A program made the position numbers and the translations under genes. This document shows positions 9,149 through 18,112 of a stretch of DNA of 35,271 nucleotides, piece after piece. Each line of letters starts with the position of its first letter. The first letter of the stretch is position 1. The notes below the pieces were generated by a model. It searched no databases and was not told the DNA's origin. It saw only the letters and a program-made list of their open reading frames with translations. The stretch is taken from NCBI GenBank assembly GCA_016186765.1, contig JACPLD010000002.1, forward strand, positions 1 to 35,271, given 5' to 3'. The stretch is from Candidatus Kaiserbacteria bacterium. GTDB taxonomy: Bacteria; Patescibacteriota; Minisyncoccia; Phycocordibacterales; UBA2100.

Positions 9149-11374
9149 ATGAAAGAAAAACGCTCGCGTGGCAAGAACAGGCGGAAAGAAGACAATGCTA
9201 ACGAGCACATCCGGCGCGTGAGTCCTGAGGTTCTCCGCGGGGTCTTTGCCACCTTCCTCGCCGCCATCGCCGGCTTCCTCGTGCTCGCAGGAGCCGAGAA
9301 AGCAGGAGCTTTTGGGGGAGTTCTGTACGGATCTCTCTCCTACCTCCTCGGGATAGGCTACCTTCTTCTTCCGGCCTCGCTCATTCTCCTTGCGGTCGCC
9401 ATTTTGCGATCGTTCGAACGGCACTTCGGTGTCGTGCAGCTCGGGAGCATTGTCATTTTTCTCCTCGCCGCGCTCGGGCTCGTCCAGATCGCGCTGCCGG
9501 GTCGCGGGGGTGTTATCGGCTCTGCCGTCGTTAGGCCCTTGACTTCCGCAATCGATATCCCCGCTACTGTCATCTTTCTTTCAACATTCATCATCGCCTC
9601 GCTCATCATCGCCTTCGACATCAACGTAGGAACACTACTTGCGACGATACGCGAGCGCCTACGCGCAAAGCCACAAGAAGGAGAGCTTCGCGAAGAAGTT
9701 TCTGTCATTGGATTACCCGCGGAGGAGAGCGAACCCGACGTCGAAAAAGAATCCGAATCGTACGGAACATCCGACCTGAAGGGAAACACCCCCCAGGTTT
9801 TGGAAGAAAAGAGAGCAAGCATCGCGCACTTTCTCACAGAGAAGCAGGGAGCAACAGAGGGTTTCCCCATCATTGCCGCAACGGCGCGAGAGTATACGCC
9901 GCCGCCGATTTCGATTCTCGCGAAAAACCGTGGAAGGCCTGAGGTGGGCGATGTGAGAGCAAACATGAACATCATTAAACGCACGCTTCAGAATTTTGGC
10001 ATCATGGTTGAAATGGACGAGGCTTCGATCGGCCCCACGGTGACACGCTACGCGATGAAACCCGCCGAGGGCGTGCGCCTCTCGAAGATCGTTGCCTTGC
10101 AGAGTAATCTCGAGCTCGCGCTCGCTGCCTCCCCTGTGCGCATTGAAGCACCGATTCCCGGAAAATCGCTTGTTGGGATCGAAGTGCCGAACATCGCACG
10201 AACAACCTTGGGACTTGCACCCTTACTTTCAGATGAAGCATTCGCAAGCTCTGACAAGCCGCTCCTCCTCTCGCTTGGACGCTCGATAACCGGCACTGCG
10301 CACTTTGCCGATCTCGCGCGCATGCCGCACCTACTCGTTGCGGGCACGACAGGTGCAGGGAAATCAATCATGATTCACGACTTCATCGTCTCCCTCCTCT
10401 ATCGTTGCGGTCCGGAGCGGCTTCGATTCATCATGGTAGATCCAAAACGCGTCGAACTAACAGTCTACAACTCGATCCCCCACCTCCTCACTCCTGTTAT
10501 TACGGAGGCGAAGAAAGCAATCCTCGCCATGAAATGGCTCGCGAAAGAAATGGAGCGCCGGTACAACATTCTCGAGACGGAATCTGTCCGCGACATCTCC
10601 TCCTACCACGAAAACATTGTTGCCCCTGCAGTCGCAAAAGGCTCCGCAGAAGAGGAGAAAATGCCAGAAGCGATGCCATACATTGTCGTCGTTATTGATG
10701 AACTTGCCGACATCATGGCCACGTACCCTCGCGAACTTGAAGCTGGCATCGTGCGGCTTGCGCAAATGAGCCGCGCGGTAGGCATTCACCTTGTCCTTAG
10801 TACGCAGCGGCCGAGCGTGAAAGTGATCACCGGTCTCATCAAGGCCAACATACCTGCACGCGTCGCCTTCCAGGTGGCCTCTCAGATCGATTCCCGCACG
10901 ATCCTCGACATGGGAGGTGCAGAGAAGCTCCTTGGCGCAGGCGACATGCTCTTTCTCTCCGGTGAGATGAGCAAGCCTCGGCGCATTCAGGCTCCCTTGA
11001 TTTCAGAAAGCGAGGTGAAGAATGTTGTCGCGCATGTGGCTCGAGAGGGCGGTGGAGAGATCTTGGGCGAGATCGACTTCAGCGAAAAGACAGGGAGCGG
11101 TACTGATGCACTCTTCTCCATGATTGAAGAGGAGGATGATGACGAACTCTATCCTGAGGCAAAGCGGACCGTCATCGAAGCGGGCAAGGCCTCCACCTCC
11201 TACCTCCAGCGCAAACTTGGGCTAGGCTACGCTCGCGCTGCTCGTTTGATGGACCTTTTGGAAGAGCGCGGCGTTATCGGCCCAGCCGACGGCGCAAAGC
11301 CCCGCGACGTGATCGGCAAGGGGAACGCCGACGAACTCGCGCGAGAACCAGAGGGAGAAGAGGAACGCGTATGA
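9149..11374 (+). CDS. ftsK: DNA translocase FtsK/SpoIIIE
   Basis: N-terminal TM segments; Walker A in HLLVAGTTGAGKSIMIHDF; VVVIDELADIM; C-terminal gamma-like wHTH (TSYLQRKLGLGYARAARLMDLLEERGVIG). Start at 9149 preferred to 8906. Confidence 0.93.
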   Translation: MKEKRSRGKNRRKEDNANEHIRRVSPEVLRGVFATFLAAIAGFLVLAGAEKAGAFGGVLYGSLSYLLGIGYLLLPASLILLAVAILRSFERHFGVVQLGSIVIFLLAALGLVQIALPGRGGVIGSAVVRPLTSAIDIPATVIFLSTFIIASLIIAFDINVGTLLATIRERLRAKPQEGELREEVSVIGLPAEESEPDVEKESESYGTSDLKGNTPQVLEEKRASIAHFLTEKQGATEGFPIIAATAREYTPPPISILAKNRGRPEVGDVRANMNIIKRTLQNFGIMVEMDEASIGPTVTRYAMKPAEGVRLSKIVALQSNLELALAASPVRIEAPIPGKSLVGIEVPNIARTTLGLAPLLSDEAFASSDKPLLLSLGRSITGTAHFADLARMPHLLVAGTTGAGKSIMIHDFIVSLLYRCGPERLRFIMVDPKRVELTVYNSIPHLLTPVITEAKKAILAMKWLAKEMERRYNILETESVRDISSYHENIVAPAVAKGSAEEEKMPEAMPYIVVVIDELADIMATYPRELEAGIVRLAQMSRAVGIHLVLSTQRPSVKVITGLIKANIPARVAFQVASQIDSRTILDMGGAEKLLGAGDMLFLSGEMSKPRRIQAPLISESEVKNVVAHVAREGGGEILGEIDFSEKTGSGTDALFSMIEEEDDDELYPEAKRTVIEAGKASTSYLQRKLGLGYARAARLMDLLEERGVIGPADGAKPRDVIGKGNADELAREPEGEEERV

Positions 11375-11398
11375 CATTCCTTTTCCCCTCCCCAGCTT

Positions 11399-11516
11399 GG
11401 AATTTTTTTCGCGGCGTGCGCTTTTGGAGTGTCGCGCAGGCCGACGGGCCGAGCAGCAGGGATTTTTCAGCAGAAAAATACCCGACTCCAAAAGTGTATG
11501 GCGAGAAAAAAATTCC
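11399..11516. repeat. 118-bp imperfect inverted repeat (32-nt arms) between ftsK and the next gene
   Basis: GGAATTTTTTTC-N10-CTTTTGGAGT (11399-11430) is the reverse complement of ACTCCAAAAG-N10-GAAAAAAATTCC (11485-11516) except for the N10. Confidence 0.85.
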
Positions 11517-11522
11517 ATAAGT

Positions 11523-11918
11523 ATGCTCCCCTACCACGACAGCCGGCTCACGCGCATCGTCCTTATAGCTTTTTTTCTCACGCTCGCAGCCTATGCTGCA
11601 TACGAGATCCGCGGACTCATGTCGGGTCCGGTGATTGAGATCGAGAACAGAGTCATGGAGGTATCGGAGCCTTTCATCACCATCGAAGGACACGCCGGTC
11701 GCATTGCAACGCTTTCCATGAATGGTCAAACGATACCGGTTACCGAAGAGGGGGACTTTGCCGAAGGCTATGTGCTCGCTCCGGGGTACAACCATATTGT
11801 GCTCGAAGCGCGCGACCGCTACGGCAATTCGGCAACGCGTGAAATTGAAATTATCTATACCCCTTCGACAAGCTCAGGGCAAGCGCCGACCTCGTCTCCA
11901 TCAGCGAGCGTACAGTAG
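11523..11918 (+). CDS. Small membrane-anchored protein, Ig-like/beta-rich ectodomain
   Basis: [33 protein letters not shown] segment, then [33 protein letters not shown]...; C-terminal tail includes PSTSSGQA from a repeat element. Confidence 0.65.
   Translation: MLPYHDSRLTRIVLIAFFLTLAAYAAYEIRGLMSGPVIEIENRVMEVSEPFITIEGHAGRIATLSMNGQTIPVTEEGDFAEGYVLAPGYNHIVLEARDRYGNSATREIEIIYTPSTSSGQAPTSSPSASVQ
11861..11880 (+). repeat. Short element CCCTTCGACAAGCTCAGGGC inside a CDS
   Basis: Near-identical to copies at 16568-16587 and 30404-30423 (minus). Confidence 0.8.
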
Positions 11919-11959
11919 GTTGCTTGATACTTCGTACCTCATACTTCATACTTCCCGCT

Positions 11960-13024
11960 ATGTCCCTCAAAAAAAAGGAGAAAGCTCCTCCCAAAACAAT
12001 CGGTAGAGATACAAAAGACATCGACCGCGCGATTTCAGAGATCAAAACCAAATTCGGCGACGACGCGATAATGAAGCTTGGCGACACGCCGAAAGTCGAC
12101 GTGAATGCAATTCCCACGGGCTCCATCGGCGTGGATTGGGCGCTTGGAATCGGCGGTCTTCCTCGCGGACGCATCATCGAAATATTCGGTCCCGAGTCTT
12201 CGGGCAAGACGACGCTATCGCTCCACGTCGTTGCTGAAGCGCAGAAAAAGGGTGGCATCTGCGCGGTCGTGGACGCCGAGCACGCGCTTGATCCGGAGTA
12301 CGCAAAAAAACTCGGCGTGAACATCGAGCAGCTCCTCGTCTCGCAGCCCGACACGGGAGAGCAGGCGCTCGAGATAGTCGAATCACTCGTGCGAAGCGGG
12401 AAGATCGACGTAATCGTGATCGATTCTGTCGCCGCGCTCACGCCCAAAGACGAGATCGAGGGCGACATGGGCGCGCAGCATGTGGGAAAGCAAGCACGCC
12501 TCATGTCGCAAGCACTGCGTAAACTGACCGCTGTTGTCGCGAAGACAAAAACGGTCGTCATTTTCATAAACCAGATCCGGATGCAGATCGGTATCATGTT
12601 CGGGAATCCCGAGACGACGCCAGGCGGCAAAGCATTGAAATTTTATACATCGGTGCGCATCGACATCCGGCGCATTGCACAGATAAAAAAGGGTGACGAG
12701 GTGATGGGCGGACGGCACCGCGTGAAAATAGTAAAAAACAAGGTTGCCGCGCCATTTCGGCAGACAGAGTTCGATATGCTCTACGGCGAGGGCATCTCAC
12801 GTGAGGGCGAAGCGCTCGCGCTCGGTGAGAAGCATGGCATTGTCGAAAAATCCTCCGGCGGCGCATACAGCTATGGTGAGCACAAACTCGGACGCGGCTA
12901 CGATGCCGCGCGCACCTTTTTGCGCGAGAACAAACCAGTTCTCAACCAACTTTTGAAAGAGATCAAAAAAGCGCTCGCCGAAGGCGGCGTCGTGAAGAGT
13001 ACTGAGGCAGCAACTGGTGAGTAA
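11960..13024 (+). CDS. recA: Recombinase RecA
   Basis: [87 protein letters not shown]. Confidence 0.97.
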   Translation: MSLKKKEKAPPKTIGRDTKDIDRAISEIKTKFGDDAIMKLGDTPKVDVNAIPTGSIGVDWALGIGGLPRGRIIEIFGPESSGKTTLSLHVVAEAQKKGGICAVVDAEHALDPEYAKKLGVNIEQLLVSQPDTGEQALEIVESLVRSGKIDVIVIDSVAALTPKDEIEGDMGAQHVGKQARLMSQALRKLTAVVAKTKTVVIFINQIRMQIGIMFGNPETTPGGKALKFYTSVRIDIRRIAQIKKGDEVMGGRHRVKIVKNKVAAPFRQTEFDMLYGEGISREGEALALGEKHGIVEKSSGGAYSYGEHKLGRGYDAARTFLRENKPVLNQLLKEIKKALAEGGVVKSTEAATGE

Positions 13025-13124
13025 CCCTGGATAAAGAGCGAGCGGGGTAGTGTGCTCGGAGGGTCTTCGCGCAGGCCGACGAGGCCGAGCGGGTGAGGAA
13101 GCGAATACATGGAGCTTCTGCAAG

Positions 13125-13310
13125 ACCTTTCGAGGTATTTTCGAGCCAGCGAAGAAAATATCCGAAAGGTGTACTGCTCCTGTAAGGAGCACGGCGCTTT
13201 TCCCGCGACGATGCGACCCGATGAGCACACTGCCCTCGAGCGAAAACTATTGTGCATTTTGCACATCTATGTATTATGCAACGTTAGTTGTTCGCGACTC
13301 CGACAGAGTC
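13125..13310 (+). promoter_or_regulatory. Hairpin-rich intergenic region upstream of the polyamine gene cluster
   Basis: ACCTTTCG/CGAAAGGT (13125/13170), TGCTCC-TGTAA-GGAGCA (13175-13191), GTGCA-TTT-TGCAC (13252-13264), GACTC-CGACA-GAGTC (13296-13310). Confidence 0.4.
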
Positions 13311-13338
13311 ATTGATTAACTAAACAGCTGGATCAGAG

Positions 13339-14739
13339 ATGGGCACGAAACGCCCCGCAAAGGCACCCAAACGAAAAAAGAAGAACGGTCCGAAGAAATT
13401 CTGGCTCTTGGGCCGAGAAGAGATCAACACCGCGCACTTCGACATCACGCCCGAAGGGACGCTTTTGGTGCGCGAAGGAAACTACCAGTACAATATCTAC
13501 AACATCATTAAGAAGCACGGAACGCCGACCGAGATTTTTTTTCCCACGATCGTCGAGAACCGGGTGCGCGATCTCATCGAAACATTCAACGCCTTCATCA
13601 AAGTCACGGGCTACAGGGGACGCTTTTACTACCACTATCCGATGAAGGTCAACCAAAATCGGGAGTTCGTGCTGCCGGCAGTCGCTGAAGGCGCGAACCT
13701 CGACGTAGGAAGCGCCAACGAGCTCTTCGTTGTGAAGCGGATGATAGAGCAGGATAAGTTCAACGAAAAGATCCGCGTCATCTGCAATGGCCCGAAGACC
13801 GACCGGTATATGGACCTCATTGACGAGCTGCGCGGGAAAGGTCTCATCGTGATTCCCATCATCGAGGATATGGTCGAACTCGAGCGCATGAAGAAGTTCA
13901 AGGGCGAGGTCGGCATCCGCGTGGACCTCAACCTCAAGGTCGCGAGCCACTGGGACAAACGCTATAACCGCTACGGATTCACCGAGGAAGAGCTAGTGAA
14001 TCTGGGCAAGATACGCAACCTCGCTGTGTTGCACTACCACGTCTCGAGCCAGATCGAGCGCATCGACGGCCTTATCCAGCCGCTGAAGCGCGCGATCGCA
14101 CTCTATGCGAAAATGCGCGAGAAGAATCCACAGCTCGATACTATCGACATCGGAGGCGGGGCTGGTGTGCCGTATGACAAACGAAAACGCTTCTATACCG
14201 GCAGAAGCCTCATCAGTCAGCTCGTGAAGACCGCAAAGAAACAGTGCGACCGTCTCGGCGTGCGCCACCCCAATCTCATCGCCGAATGGGGTCGCTATGT
14301 CGTCGCGCCCGCGCAAGTCACGATCTACAAGATCACTGCCGAGAAGCAAGCCTACAACAAGGGTGGCAATAGCTGGTACGTGATAGACGGTTCCTTTATG
14401 AACGACCTTTTGGATACGTGGGCAATCAAACAGAAGTGGCACGTGGTGCCCGTCAATCACCTGCTCAGCAAAAAGCTCGCACGTGTGTGGATCGGCGGGA
14501 GCTCGTGCGACAGCGACGACAAATACACCGCGGGTGGCTCATATATCCTCCTGCCACGACTTTCGGATGCCGATGAGCTCTACATTGCTTTCCTCGACAC
14601 TGGTGCCTATCAAGATTCTCTTGCCTCACATCACTGCCTGCTCTCTTCGCCCCTAAAACTCACGGCGCAAAATGGGGAGATCAAAGTCGTCCGCAAGCGC
14701 GAGACGGCGGAAGAAGTGGGCAAGCAATTCGGGTGGTAG
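13339..14739 (+). CDS. speA: Biosynthetic (PLP-dependent) arginine decarboxylase
   Basis: FYYHYPMKVNQNREFVLPAVAEGANLDVGSANELFVVKRM, ICNGPKTDRYMDL, LHYHVSSQIERIDGL, DIGGGAGVPYD: SpeA fold III-type motifs. Confidence 0.85.
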   Translation: MGTKRPAKAPKRKKKNGPKKFWLLGREEINTAHFDITPEGTLLVREGNYQYNIYNIIKKHGTPTEIFFPTIVENRVRDLIETFNAFIKVTGYRGRFYYHYPMKVNQNREFVLPAVAEGANLDVGSANELFVVKRMIEQDKFNEKIRVICNGPKTDRYMDLIDELRGKGLIVIPIIEDMVELERMKKFKGEVGIRVDLNLKVASHWDKRYNRYGFTEEELVNLGKIRNLAVLHYHVSSQIERIDGLIQPLKRAIALYAKMREKNPQLDTIDIGGGAGVPYDKRKRFYTGRSLISQLVKTAKKQCDRLGVRHPNLIAEWGRYVVAPAQVTIYKITAEKQAYNKGGNSWYVIDGSFMNDLLDTWAIKQKWHVVPVNHLLSKKLARVWIGGSSCDSDDKYTAGGSYILLPRLSDADELYIAFLDTGAYQDSLASHHCLLSSPLKLTAQNGEIKVVRKRETAEEVGKQFGW

Positions 14740-14743
14740 CGCT

Positions 14744-15589
14744 ATGAACCTAACCTTCGGGGATTTCCCGAAACAGTATCGAGATCCGAAGAAAGCAAAA
14801 ATTGCGATTCTTCCGGTCCCCTACGACGGCACGTCGACATATGGAAAAGGGGCCGACAAAGGCCCCGCAGCGCTCCTTGCCGCTTCATACCAACTCGAGA
14901 ACTACAACATCGAAACTCACACCGAGGTCTACAAACACGGCATATATGTGGAGAAGCCAGTGACAGAAAAGCGCTCTCCCGAAGCAATGATCGAGGCAGT
15001 AGCGCGAAAGGTTGCTACCGTGATTGGCAAAAAGAAATTTTGCGTCATGCTCGGTGGCGAGCATTCCATCACGCCGGGTGCTGTGCGGGCTCATGCCAAA
15101 AAGTACAAGGGCCTCAGCGTGCTGCAGCTCGATGCGCACACCGACATGCGCGAGGAGTACGAGGGTTCGAAGTGGAACCACGCATGCGCAATGGCGCGCG
15201 TCAAAGAGTTCAGACCGGTGCAGGTTGGTATCAGAAGTTTGGACGTCGGTGAAATGAGAAACATAGATATGAGCCGTGTCTTTTTTGCCGAAGATATCCA
15301 CGACAATAACCGCTGGATGGGACGGGCGATCGCGAAGCTCTCAAAAAACGTCTACGTCACGATAGACCTTGATGTCTTCGATCCTGCCTTTATGCCCTCG
15401 ACAGGCACGCCGGAGCCGGGCGGGCTCGATTGGTACCGGCCGCTCCGATTCCTTCGTGAAGTGGCAAAGAAGAGAACTATCGTCGGCTTCGACGTTGTCG
15501 AACTCTTGCCGCGCAAGGATGCTCCAGCACCGGACTTTTTGGCAGCAAAACTTGTGTATACACTGCTGAGCTATATATTCTCAAAGTGA
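14744..15589 (+). CDS. speB: Agmatinase (ureohydrolase family)
   Basis: LGGEHSITPG, LQLDAHTDMREEYEGSKWNHACAMARV, VYVTIDLDVFDPAFMPSTGTPEPGGL metal-binding motifs. Confidence 0.88.
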   Translation: MNLTFGDFPKQYRDPKKAKIAILPVPYDGTSTYGKGADKGPAALLAASYQLENYNIETHTEVYKHGIYVEKPVTEKRSPEAMIEAVARKVATVIGKKKFCVMLGGEHSITPGAVRAHAKKYKGLSVLQLDAHTDMREEYEGSKWNHACAMARVKEFRPVQVGIRSLDVGEMRNIDMSRVFFAEDIHDNNRWMGRAIAKLSKNVYVTIDLDVFDPAFMPSTGTPEPGGLDWYRPLRFLREVAKKRTIVGFDVVELLPRKDAPAPDFLAAKLVYTLLSYIFSK

Positions 15590-15590
15590 T

Positions 15591-16886
15591 ATGGCAACTG
15601 TATTGATAATTGGAGCGGGCGGCGTGGGCAGCGTGACAGCACATAAGTGCGCGATGAATTCTCGTGTCTTCACGAAAATCCACCTCGCCTCACGCACGAT
15701 AGCAAAACCCAATGCGATAAAGAAGGACATCAAAAAGCGCTGGGGAGTCGATATCACGACACATGTCGTGGATGCGGATAAAGCGAAAGAGGTCATCGCG
15801 CTTATCAGGAAGACCAAACCCGAAGCCGTCATCAACGTCGCGCTTCCCTACCAAGACCTTTCCATCATGGATGCCTGCCTCGCAACGGGCGTGCACTACA
15901 TAGATACAGCCAACTACGAGCCAAAAGATGAAGCTCATTTCGAATACAGCTGGCAGTGGGCCTACCGGAACAAATTCAAAAAAAGGGGCGTCATGGCGAT
16001 ACTCGGCGCCGGTTTCGATCCAGGAGTTACGAATGCCTACTGCGCCTACATGCTCAAGAAGTACTTCGACAAAATCCGTTTCGTCGATATTCTCGATGCA
16101 AACGCTGGCAGTCATGAGAAAGCCTTCGCCACGAACTTCAGTCCAGAGATAAACATTCGCGAGGTGACGCAGGAAGTGAAGCATTGGCGCAAAATCAAAA
16201 GAGCTGGCGGATGGATCAAGACACCGCCGGTAATGAACAAAGGCAGCGTTCACTTCAGCTTCAACTATCCGGTGGCGGGACCGCGGGAGAGCTACCTGCT
16301 CTTCCACGAAGAGATGGAATCGCTCGTGAAGAATCTCCCCGGCCTCGAGCGCATGCGCTTTTGGATGACGTTCTCGGAGAACTACCTCACGCACTTGAGA
16401 GTGATGGAGAGTATCGGTATCTCGCGCATCGATCCTGTCGATTTCAAAGGGGAGAAGATCATCCCGATGGAATTCTTGAAAGCGCTTCTGCCGGATCCCG
16501 CTTCTCTTGCAAAAAAATACACTGGGAAAACAGTCATCGGCTGCATCGTGACAGGCGTGAAAAAGGGCCCTTCGACTTCGCTCAGGGTAAAGAAAAAAGA
16601 GAGTACGAAATACATCTACAACGTGAGCGATCACGCAAAGTGCTTCAGGGAAGTCGGCTCACAGGCCATTTCCTACACCGCGGGCGTGCCGCCCGTGATC
16701 GCCGCGATGATGATCCTGCAAGGCAAGTGGAAAGGCGCGGGCGTTTTCAACGTGGAAGAGCTCGATCCCGAGCCGTTCCTGAAGGCGCTTGCTCGCAATG
16801 GGCTGCCGTTCAAGGTCGTGAACCACAGGCCACTTCCTACGTATCTCGGCCTGCCTGCCAGCAGGCAGACGCCTAAGAAAAAATGA
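15591..16886 (+). CDS. Saccharopine dehydrogenase family; probable carboxy(nor)spermidine dehydrogenase
   Basis: N-terminal Rossmann motif VLIIGAGGVGSVTAHKCA; AFATNFSPEINIREVTQEVKHWRK; genomic context with a carboxynorspermidine decarboxylase. Confidence 0.82.
   Translation: MATVLIIGAGGVGSVTAHKCAMNSRVFTKIHLASRTIAKPNAIKKDIKKRWGVDITTHVVDADKAKEVIALIRKTKPEAVINVALPYQDLSIMDACLATGVHYIDTANYEPKDEAHFEYSWQWAYRNKFKKRGVMAILGAGFDPGVTNAYCAYMLKKYFDKIRFVDILDANAGSHEKAFATNFSPEINIREVTQEVKHWRKIKRAGGWIKTPPVMNKGSVHFSFNYPVAGPRESYLLFHEEMESLVKNLPGLERMRFWMTFSENYLTHLRVMESIGISRIDPVDFKGEKIIPMEFLKALLPDPASLAKKYTGKTVIGCIVTGVKKGPSTSLRVKKKESTKYIYNVSDHAKCFREVGSQAISYTAGVPPVIAAMMILQGKWKGAGVFNVEELDPEPFLKALARNGLPFKVVNHRPLPTYLGLPASRQTPKKK
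16568..16588 (+). repeat. Short element CCCTTCGACTTCGCTCAGGGT inside the dehydrogenase CDS
   Basis: First 20 nt identical to the minus-strand copy in ileS (30404-30423); here read as GPSTSLRV. Confidence 0.85.
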
Positions 16887-16945
16887 AAGCGCGTCCCGCC
16901 TTCGCGAGGTCAAAGCCCGCTTCGGCGCGGCGGAGGCCTGCCTCC
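16851..16945. repeat. Palindromic element cluster spanning the dehydrogenase/decarboxylase junction
   Basis: CTGCCTGC-CA-GCAGGCAG (16851-16868) and GGAGG-CCTG-CCTCC (16932-16945); the cccgccttcgcgagg...cccgcttcggcg segment lies between. Confidence 0.7.
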
Positions 16946-18112
16946 ACGCTCGACGCGAGGAAGATCAAAACGCCCGCCTTCGTCATCGAGGAGAGCTTAC
17001 TTCGGCACAACCTCGGCATCCTGAAATGGGTGCAAAGAGAAACGGGTGCGACAGTGCTTCACGCGCTCAAGGCGTGGGCTACGTGGCCCCTCTTTCCTAT
17101 TGTCAAGAAATACTTGGACGGAACTGAGGTGAGTTCTCTCAACGAAGCTCGGCTCGGGCGAGAGGAATTCGGCCAGGAAGTGCATATATATGCACCCGCC
17201 TACAAGCTGGAAGAATTCGACGCGGTGCTAAAAAACTGCAGCCACATCATTTTCAATTCGTTCAGCGAGTGGAGAAAATCCAAGAATAAGGTACAGAAGT
17301 CAAAAAAGAAGATATCAGTTGGGCTTCGGATCAATCCCGAGATTACGACGAATGAAAAACATGACGTATGGAATCCGTGCGCGCCTGATTCGAGACTCGG
17401 CACTCGCGTGGGCGAATTCGAACGAGAGATAAAGAGAACTCCGAAGGCACTTGAAGGCATCGACGGCCTTCACTTCCATATTTTCTTCGAGCGCGACCTG
17501 CGCGATCTTCGAAGTGCGCTCCCGAGGATCGAAAAACACTTCGGACGATACTTCAAAAAAATGAAGTGGGTCAATTTCGGCGGAGGGCAGCGAATCACCG
17601 ACGACGGATACGATGTGGAGGGACTCATAAAAACCATTAACGACTTCAAGAAAAAATACGGTGTGGAAGTGCATCTCGAGCCAGGAGCTGCGATCGTTTG
17701 GCACGCAGGAACACTCGTCGCCTCGGTGCTCGACATTATCGAGCGCGTCAATGTTCCCTACAAAGTGGCGATTCTCGACATTTCATTCGAAGCGCACCTT
17801 GCCGACTTCATCTTGAGTCCCGAGCTTGAGTTGCGTGTTCGCGGCACGGGGTTGAAAGGACAATACAAATATGCATACAAATTTGGTGGTAGCACGTGCC
17901 TTGCGGGTGACGCGATAGATCGTGTCTACACTTTTCGAAAGCCGCTCCAAGTCGGCGACAAAATCATCTTCGAAGACGCTATCCACTACACGCTCGTCAA
18001 AACGACCATGTTCAACGGTGTGCAGCATCCGTCGATAGTCCTCTGGAAAAACAAGAGGCCGAAAATCCTACGCACCTTCACCTACGCCGATTTCAAGGCA
18101 CGTATGGGTTGA
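16883..18112 (+). CDS. nspC: Carboxynorspermidine/carboxyspermidine decarboxylase
   Basis: KIKTPAFVIEESLLRHNLGILKWVQRETGATVLHALKAWATWPLFPIVKKYLDGTEVSSLNEARLG, GLRINPE, HFHIFFE, FGGGQRITDDGYD, EPGAAIVWHAGTLVASVLDI. Confidence 0.88.
   Translation: MKARPAFARSKPASARRRPASTLDARKIKTPAFVIEESLLRHNLGILKWVQRETGATVLHALKAWATWPLFPIVKKYLDGTEVSSLNEARLGREEFGQEVHIYAPAYKLEEFDAVLKNCSHIIFNSFSEWRKSKNKVQKSKKKISVGLRINPEITTNEKHDVWNPCAPDSRLGTRVGEFEREIKRTPKALEGIDGLHFHIFFERDLRDLRSALPRIEKHFGRYFKKMKWVNFGGGQRITDDGYDVEGLIKTINDFKKKYGVEVHLEPGAAIVWHAGTLVASVLDIIERVNVPYKVAILDISFEAHLADFILSPELELRVRGTGLKGQYKYAYKFGGSTCLAGDAIDRVYTFRKPLQVGDKIIFEDAIHYTLVKTTMFNGVQHPSIVLWKNKRPKILRTFTYADFKARMG

Noticed and set aside
13109-13315. 68-aa ORF MELLQDLSRYFRASEENIRKVYCSCKEHGAF...
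   Set aside because: Lies over a series of hairpins, no clear RBS or homology; kept as non-coding structure instead.
15690-16634. 314-aa minus-strand ORF
   Set aside because: Antisense to the saccharopine-dehydrogenase-like gene; the sense product is clearly real.
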